9,931 nt of DNA from the NCBI GenBank assembly GCA_934394595.1, contig CAKRRX010000094.1:1-9931 (forward strand), in the 5' to 3' direction. Shown here in pieces: positions 6,071 to 9,931 of this stretch. The position numbers were made by a program, and so were the translations under genes. The notes beneath the pieces are model-generated. The model had not been told where the DNA came from, did no database searches, and was given only the letters and a program-made list of their open reading frames with translations. Position 1 is the first letter of the stretch, and each line of letters begins with the position of its first letter. The DNA comes from an uncultured Blautia sp. Lineage in GTDB: Bacteria; Bacillota; Clostridia; Lachnospirales; Lachnospiraceae.

Positions 6071-7606
6071 ATGGCAGTAACGACATTTGCGGCAATTGAT
6101 ATCAGTTCTTATGAGATCTGTATGAAGATCTTTGAATTTTCAAGAAAAGGTGGATTCCGTACAGTGGACGACATCCGGTATCGCCTGAATCTGGGAGTGG
6201 GGGTGTATTCCGCCGGAAGTATGGAAGTGGATAAGGTGGACACCATCTGTGAAGTGTTAAATGATTTCAGCCGGATCATGGCAGAGTATGGAGTAAAAGA
6301 ATATCGCGCCTGCACCACCAGTGTATTCCGTGAAATGAAAAATCCCATTATCATTATTGAGCAGATCTACAGAAGAACCGGGATCCATGTGGAAGTTTTG
6401 AGCAACGCAGAGCAGCATTTTCTGGGTTACAAGTCCATAGCAGCCATTGAAAATGGATTCAAGAAAATGATCCAGAAGGGAACAGCTATTTTGGATGTGG
6501 GGGGAGGCAACCTGCAGATTTCCCTGTTTGATAAGGATGCCCTTGTGACCACCCAGAGTCTGAAAATGGGTAGTGTGCGTATCCGTCAGCGTCTGAAAGA
6601 ACTGGAAAAGACCACTACCAATTATGCGCAGCTGGTGGAAGAATTTATCCGCAATGATCTTACTGGCTTTAAGCGGCTTTATCTCAAAGACCGGGATATC
6701 AAAAATGTGATCCTCATGGGAGATTTCCTTACAGAAACGCTTTTTCGGGAAGAGAGCCAGGACAATATCATCACCAAGGCTGAGTTCATGAATCGTTACG
6801 AAAATACGGTTTACAAAACAGAGGATGCCCTGGCAGAGGAGATGGATATTGATCCGGAGTATGCTACATTGATCGTGCCAACCATGGTTATCTGCAAGGA
6901 TTTCCTGGATCTGTTTAATGCGGAAGCTCTGTGGATGCCTGGTGTATCCCTGCTGGATGGAATTGCCTACGATTTTGGTGAAAAGAAGAATTTTATAAAG
7001 AGTGTACATAATTTTGAAAATGATATCCTGGTAGCGTCCCGCAATATTGCAAAACGCTATTCCACTGGAAAAGACCACATAAAAGGAACCACAGATCTGG
7101 CTCTTGCAATCTTTGACAGTATGAAAAAGGTTCACGGAATGGGGGCCAGGGAGCGGCTGCTTCTTCAGATCGCAGTGCAGCTTCATGACTGCGGCAAGTA
7201 TATCAGTATGGGGGATGTGGCAGAATGTTCCTATCAGATCATCATGGCAACTGAGATCATAGGGCTTTCCACAGAAGAACGGCAGGTTATTGCAAATGCA
7301 GTGCGCTATAATACTACAGAGTTTGTATATTACAGCGAGATTGCCGGAGAAATCGGAATGGATCGCAGGGTATATCTTCTGATCGCCAAACTGACTGCGA
7401 TTCTTCGTATTGCAAATGCCATGGATCGAAGCCATTACCAGAAGGTCAAGAATATGAAGGCTGTTTTAAAGGACAAAACCCTGTTTCTGACTGTGGACTC
7501 TGAGCAGGATATTTCCCTGGAAATGGGTCTTCTGAAAGATAAAGTGGAATTTTTTGAAGAAGTATTTGGCATCCGTCTGGTATTCAGACGTAAGAGAAAG
7601 GTATGA
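6071..7606 (+). CDS. Ppx/GppA-fold protein with C-terminal HD domain, probably catalytically altered
   Basis: The 511-residue protein has an ASKHA-fold Ppx/GppA region (about 1-305) and an HD-domain region (about 318-510). Recognisable Ppx/GppA landmarks are AAIDISS (7-13), TTSVFREMKN (82-91), LSNAEQHFLGY (110-120), ILDVGGG (140-146) and MGSVR (166-170). The family normally hydrolyses polyphosphate or pppGpp. Several signature residues differ here. By ungapped alignment the catalytic Glu (E121 of E. coli Ppx) is Q115. The GGGSTE motif reads GGGNLQ (N147, L148, Q149). The first phosphate loop, DLGSNS, reads DISSYE. The Asp of DVGGG (D142) and Arg87 remain. The HD part keeps H336, H372-D373 and possibly D452. 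An AGGAGGG lies 7 nt before the ATG. It follows the DUF815 gene by 36 bp, and ppk1 starts 11 bp downstream. An active exopolyphosphatase cannot be excluded, but a sensor or regulator seems more likely. I give no ppx symbol for that reason. Confidence 0.85.
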   Translation: MAVTTFAAIDISSYEICMKIFEFSRKGGFRTVDDIRYRLNLGVGVYSAGSMEVDKVDTICEVLNDFSRIMAEYGVKEYRACTTSVFREMKNPIIIIEQIYRRTGIHVEVLSNAEQHFLGYKSIAAIENGFKKMIQKGTAILDVGGGNLQISLFDKDALVTTQSLKMGSVRIRQRLKELEKTTTNYAQLVEEFIRNDLTGFKRLYLKDRDIKNVILMGDFLTETLFREESQDNIITKAEFMNRYENTVYKTEDALAEEMDIDPEYATLIVPTMVICKDFLDLFNAEALWMPGVSLLDGIAYDFGEKKNFIKSVHNFENDILVASRNIAKRYSTGKDHIKGTTDLALAIFDSMKKVHGMGARERLLLQIAVQLHDCGKYISMGDVAECSYQIIMATEIIGLSTEERQVIANAVRYNTTEFVYYSEIAGEIGMDRRVYLLIAKLTAILRIANAMDRSHYQKVKNMKAVLKDKTLFLTVDSEQDISLEMGLLKDKVEFFEEVFGIRLVFRRKRKV

Positions 7607-7613
7607 GGAGGGG
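7606..7613 (+). promoter_or_regulatory. Ribosome binding site fixing the ppk1 start
   Basis: AGGAGGGG starts on the last base of the upstream stop codon and lies 4 nt (6 nt from the GGAGG core) before the ATG at 7618. It rules out the in-frame ATG at 7603, because it lies inside the extra codons that start would add. Confidence 0.88.
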
Positions 7614-7617
7614 AACA

Positions 7618-9777
7618 ATGGATCTGAAAAGTTTTGAAAAACCGGAATATTTTGTGAACAGGGAATTGAGCTGGCTGAAGTTTGATGACCGTGTTCTCTC
7701 AGAAGCAAGAGACAAGAACCTGCCTTTATTTGAAAGACTGAAATTTACCAGTATTGTATCTTCCAATCTGGATGAGTTCTATATGGTACGTGTGGCATCT
7801 CTGAAAGATCAGGTACATGCAGGCTATGAAAAAACAGACATTGCCGGTATGGGGCCAAAGGCACAGCTAAAAGAGATCAGTGCCCAGACCCATGAGCTTG
7901 TCCGCTCCCAGTATAGTACCTTAAACCGTTCTCTTCTTCCGGCTCTGGAAAAAGTAGGGCTGCATCTTGTGATGGGACATGAAAAGTTAAGCGAAGAGCA
8001 AAAAGAATATGTGGATCGTTATTTTGAGGATAATGTGTACCCGGTTCTGACTCCAATGGCTATGGATTCCTCCAGACCGTTTCCACTGATCCGCAATAAG
8101 ACATTAAATATCGGAGCCCTGATTTCCAAAAAGGATAAGAAAAAGGGTAAGGAAATGCTGGTATTTGCCACAGTTCAGGTGCCCTCTGTACTTCCCCGTG
8201 TGGTGGTGATTCCTTCTGAGAAAAAAGAAGATACTACCGTGATCCTTCTGGAAGAAATCATTGAACGCAACATCCACAAACTTTTCCTGGGATACGATGT
8301 GGTTTGTGCCCATCCTTACCGTATTATGAGAAATGCAGATCTCTCCATTGATGAAGACGGGGCAGAGGATCTTCTGGTGGAAATCCAGAAACAGCTGAAA
8401 AAGCGCCAGTGGGGCGAGGTGATCCGACTGGAAGTGGAAGAAAAGACAGATTCCAGACTTCTTGGCATTCTGAAAAAAGAATTTGAGATTAAAGAAGAGG
8501 ATATTTTCTATATTAATGGGCCTTTGGATCTGACTATGCTGATGAAGGTGTATGGTCAGGATGGGTTTGACCAGTATAAAGAGCCGAAATATACGCCTGC
8601 AGTAGTACCTGCATTTGCAGACAGCAGCAAGGATATTTTTCAGGTGATCCGGGAGGGAGATGTATTCCTTCATCATCCATATATGAGTTTTGATCCGGTT
8701 GTGAATTTTGTGCGTCAGGCAGCCAAAGATCCGGATGTGCTGGCAATCAAGCAGACACTGTACCGTGTCAGCGGCAATTCCCCTATTATCGCAGCTCTTG
8801 CCCAGGCAGCAGAAAATGGCAAGCAGGTATCGGTACTTGTGGAATTAAAAGCCCGTTTTGATGAGGAACATAACATTGTGTGGGCAAAGATGCTGGAAAA
8901 AGCAGGCTGCCATGTAATCTATGGTCTTGTAGGGTTGAAGACACACAGCAAGATCACATTGGTGGTACGCAGGGAGGATACAGGAATCCGCCGTTACGTA
9001 CATCTGGCAACTGGTAACTATAATGATTCTACAGCCAAGCTGTATACAGATTGCGGTATTTTTACCTGCGATGAGCGCTTTGGAGAGGACGCTACAGCAG
9101 TATTTAACATGCTTTCCGGCTATTCAGAGCCAAGAAGCTGGAACCGTTTGATCGTGGCTCCTATCTGGATGAAGGATCGCTTCCTGAAGATGATCGAGAG
9201 AGAAGTAGAGCATGCGAAAAAGGGTATGCCAGGTCTGATCGTGGCAAAGATGAATTCCCTTTGTGATCCCAAGATCATTGCAGCTTTGTATCATGCATCT
9301 TCCTGTGGCGTACAGATTTATCTTCTGATCCGTGGTATCTGCTGTCTGAGAGTGGGAATCCCGGGAATCAGCGAGAATATACATGTACGCTCAATTGTAG
9401 GTAATTTTCTGGAACACAGCCGTATTTTCTATTTTAAGAATGGCGGCAGCGATGAGATCTACATGGGAAGTGCTGACTGGATGCCTCGTAACCTGGATCG
9501 CCGTGTGGAAATCGTTTTTCCTGTGGAGAACGAAGAAATCAAAAACGAGATCAAACATGTTCTGGATCTGGAATTCAGGGACAATGTAAAGGCGCACATC
9601 CTGCAGCCAGATGGAACCTATGAAAAGCCGGATAAGAGGGGGAAGGTACTTCTCAATTCCCAGATGGAATTCTGCAAAGAGGCCACAGAGAGGGCACAGG
9701 CTTTGAAGAAAAAAGAGAAGCAGGAGAATTCCCGGGTGTTCATCCCGGCAGAACCTGCGGAGGATGCGGAAGAATAA
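7618..9777 (+). CDS. ppk1: Polyphosphate kinase 1
   Basis: PPK1 reversibly transfers the gamma-phosphate of ATP onto inorganic polyphosphate through a phosphohistidine intermediate. The 719-residue protein has the full family architecture: N-terminal helical domain (YFVNRELSWLKF, 11-22; SSNLDEFYMVRV, 48-59), head domain, and two phospholipase-D-like catalytic domains. The residues known from E. coli PPK are all present with a constant offset of 8: R383 (LYR), R413 (KARFDEE), the phosphorylated H443 in KTHSK, Y476 (KLYTDCG), R572 (IRGICCLR) and H600 (EHSR). The ATP-site Asn is N50 (E. coli N45). After the conserved core, about 30 residues form a charged tail (KKKEKQ near 697-702, then an acidic end AEPAEDAEE) that looks disordered. 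It is the last gene of the three-gene set, 11 bp after the Ppx/HD gene, so enzyme and putative regulator are made together. Confidence 0.97.
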   Translation: MDLKSFEKPEYFVNRELSWLKFDDRVLSEARDKNLPLFERLKFTSIVSSNLDEFYMVRVASLKDQVHAGYEKTDIAGMGPKAQLKEISAQTHELVRSQYSTLNRSLLPALEKVGLHLVMGHEKLSEEQKEYVDRYFEDNVYPVLTPMAMDSSRPFPLIRNKTLNIGALISKKDKKKGKEMLVFATVQVPSVLPRVVVIPSEKKEDTTVILLEEIIERNIHKLFLGYDVVCAHPYRIMRNADLSIDEDGAEDLLVEIQKQLKKRQWGEVIRLEVEEKTDSRLLGILKKEFEIKEEDIFYINGPLDLTMLMKVYGQDGFDQYKEPKYTPAVVPAFADSSKDIFQVIREGDVFLHHPYMSFDPVVNFVRQAAKDPDVLAIKQTLYRVSGNSPIIAALAQAAENGKQVSVLVELKARFDEEHNIVWAKMLEKAGCHVIYGLVGLKTHSKITLVVRREDTGIRRYVHLATGNYNDSTAKLYTDCGIFTCDERFGEDATAVFNMLSGYSEPRSWNRLIVAPIWMKDRFLKMIEREVEHAKKGMPGLIVAKMNSLCDPKIIAALYHASSCGVQIYLLIRGICCLRVGIPGISENIHVRSIVGNFLEHSRIFYFKNGGSDEIYMGSADWMPRNLDRRVEIVFPVENEEIKNEIKHVLDLEFRDNVKAHILQPDGTYEKPDKRGKVLLNSQMEFCKEATERAQALKKKEKQENSRVFIPAEPAEDAEE

Positions 9778-9787
9778 AATAGAAATA

Positions 9788-9841
9788 GGAAAGGATATCG
9801 GGAGCAGTGCCGCTGAAGGTCTTGCTTCTGATATCCTTTTC
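9788..9841 (+). terminator. Long hairpin after ppk1, probable terminator
   Basis: AAAGGATATC (9790-9799) pairs perfectly with GATATCCTTT (9830-9839). The stem continues inward through a G-U pair and GGAGCA/TGCTTC (9801-9806 with 9823-9828), giving about 17 pairs around a 16-nt loop, and can extend outward by a G-U and a G-C pair. The T-rich tail (TTTTCCTTT) is weaker than in the other terminators here. It begins 10 bases after the ppk1 stop codon. Confidence 0.65.
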
Positions 9842-9853
9842 CTTTGCAAAAGT

Positions 9854-9884
9854 AAAAAAAACTTCCGAATCACTTCGGAAGTTT
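9854..9884 (-). terminator. Intrinsic terminator of the tRNA-Glu transcript
   Basis: On the minus strand a perfect 10-bp stem (9884-9875 with 9868-9859) closes a 6-nt loop. A run of eight T residues (9861-9854) overlaps the base of the stem. It starts 5 bases after the tRNA discriminator base. Confidence 0.9.
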
Positions 9885-9888
9885 CTAG

Positions 9889-9931
9889 CAGCCAGTACGA
9901 GAATCGAACTCGTGTTTTCGCCGTGAGAGGG
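9889..9931 (-). tRNA. tRNA-Glu (anticodon CUC), 5' part cut by the right window edge
   Basis: Reading the minus strand from the edge, CC (positions 30-31) is followed by the loop CTCTCAC with anticodon CTC at 9927-9925, then GGCGA, a short AAAC variable loop, the T arm ACGAG-TTCGATT-CTCGT, the acceptor 3' strand ACTGGCT and discriminator G at 9889. The CCCTNTCACGGCG anticodon arm, the 4-nt variable loop and the discriminator G are typical of bacterial tRNA-Glu. The bases after the discriminator are CTA, so CCA is not encoded and must be added or repaired by CCA-adding enzyme. The D arm and 5' acceptor strand are outside the window, so the acceptor pairing is unchecked. Confidence 0.87.

Noticed and set aside
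6257..7435. 392-codon open frame on the minus strand opposite the Ppx/HD gene
   Set aside because: Shadow of a gene with clear family landmarks; composition is not protein-like and no family is recognisable.
7603..7620. ATG at 7603 as the ppk1 start
   Set aside because: It overlaps the upstream stop codon, would encode the ribosome binding site itself, and adds residues absent from the family. The ATG at 7618 has ideal spacing.
9889..9931. Partial tRNA first read as a class II tRNA (Ser or Leu) with a long variable arm
   Set aside because: The stretch before the T arm is the anticodon loop and stem of tRNA-Glu followed by a 4-nt variable loop, with anticodon CTC and discriminator G.

Overview
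The window looks like chromosomal backbone DNA from a Gram-positive anaerobe of the Clostridia, most likely a Lachnospiraceae member (Blautia/Coprococcus-like). This is inferred from the moderate-GC codon use, strong GGAGG ribosome binding sites, the rnpB 3' end, a small CmpB-type membrane protein, and the gene set. I see no prophage, insertion sequence, CRISPR array or other mobile DNA.

Left part (1-2048). The window opens inside the 3' half of RNase P RNA (rnpB, + strand), which ends in a strong terminator. Three bases further on is the terminator of a convergent minus-strand pair, pyrB-pyrI, encoding the catalytic and regulatory chains of an E. coli-type aspartate transcarbamoylase. pyrBI has its own near-consensus promoter. 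The -35 box of that promoter overlaps the stop codon of the next gene upstream on the same strand, which encodes a four-helix CmpB-family membrane protein. The pyrB leader is only about 45 nt and has no room for an attenuator.

Middle part (2049-4729). A near-perfect sigma-A promoter drives folC (dihydrofolate/folylpolyglutamate synthase) and, 11 bp after it, pheA (fused chorismate mutase, prephenate dehydratase and ACT domain). The folC transcript should begin with a perfect 8-bp stem-loop. Both genes draw on chorismate-derived metabolism. After pheA comes a 122-bp gap with no clear terminator. It holds four TTA-type hexamers at an exact 11-bp period, resembling a PHO box, then a -10-like element and a hairpin just before the next start codon.

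Right part (4730-9777). Three closely spaced genes form a putative polyphosphate operon: a DUF815 AAA+ ATPase with a long N-terminal domain, a Ppx/GppA-fold protein fused to an HD domain, and polyphosphate kinase 1 (ppk1) with all its catalytic residues. The Ppx/GppA-like protein appears to have lost the catalytic glutamate (Gln in its place) and other active-site residues. It may therefore sense or regulate rather than hydrolyse polyphosphate. This degenerate Ppx-HD protein between an AAA+ ATPase and PPK1, behind a possible phosphate-responsive control region, is the most interesting part of the window.

Right edge (9778-9931). A long hairpin follows ppk1. A convergent tRNA-Glu(CUC) gene, cut by the window edge and without an encoded CCA, ends in its own strong terminator.
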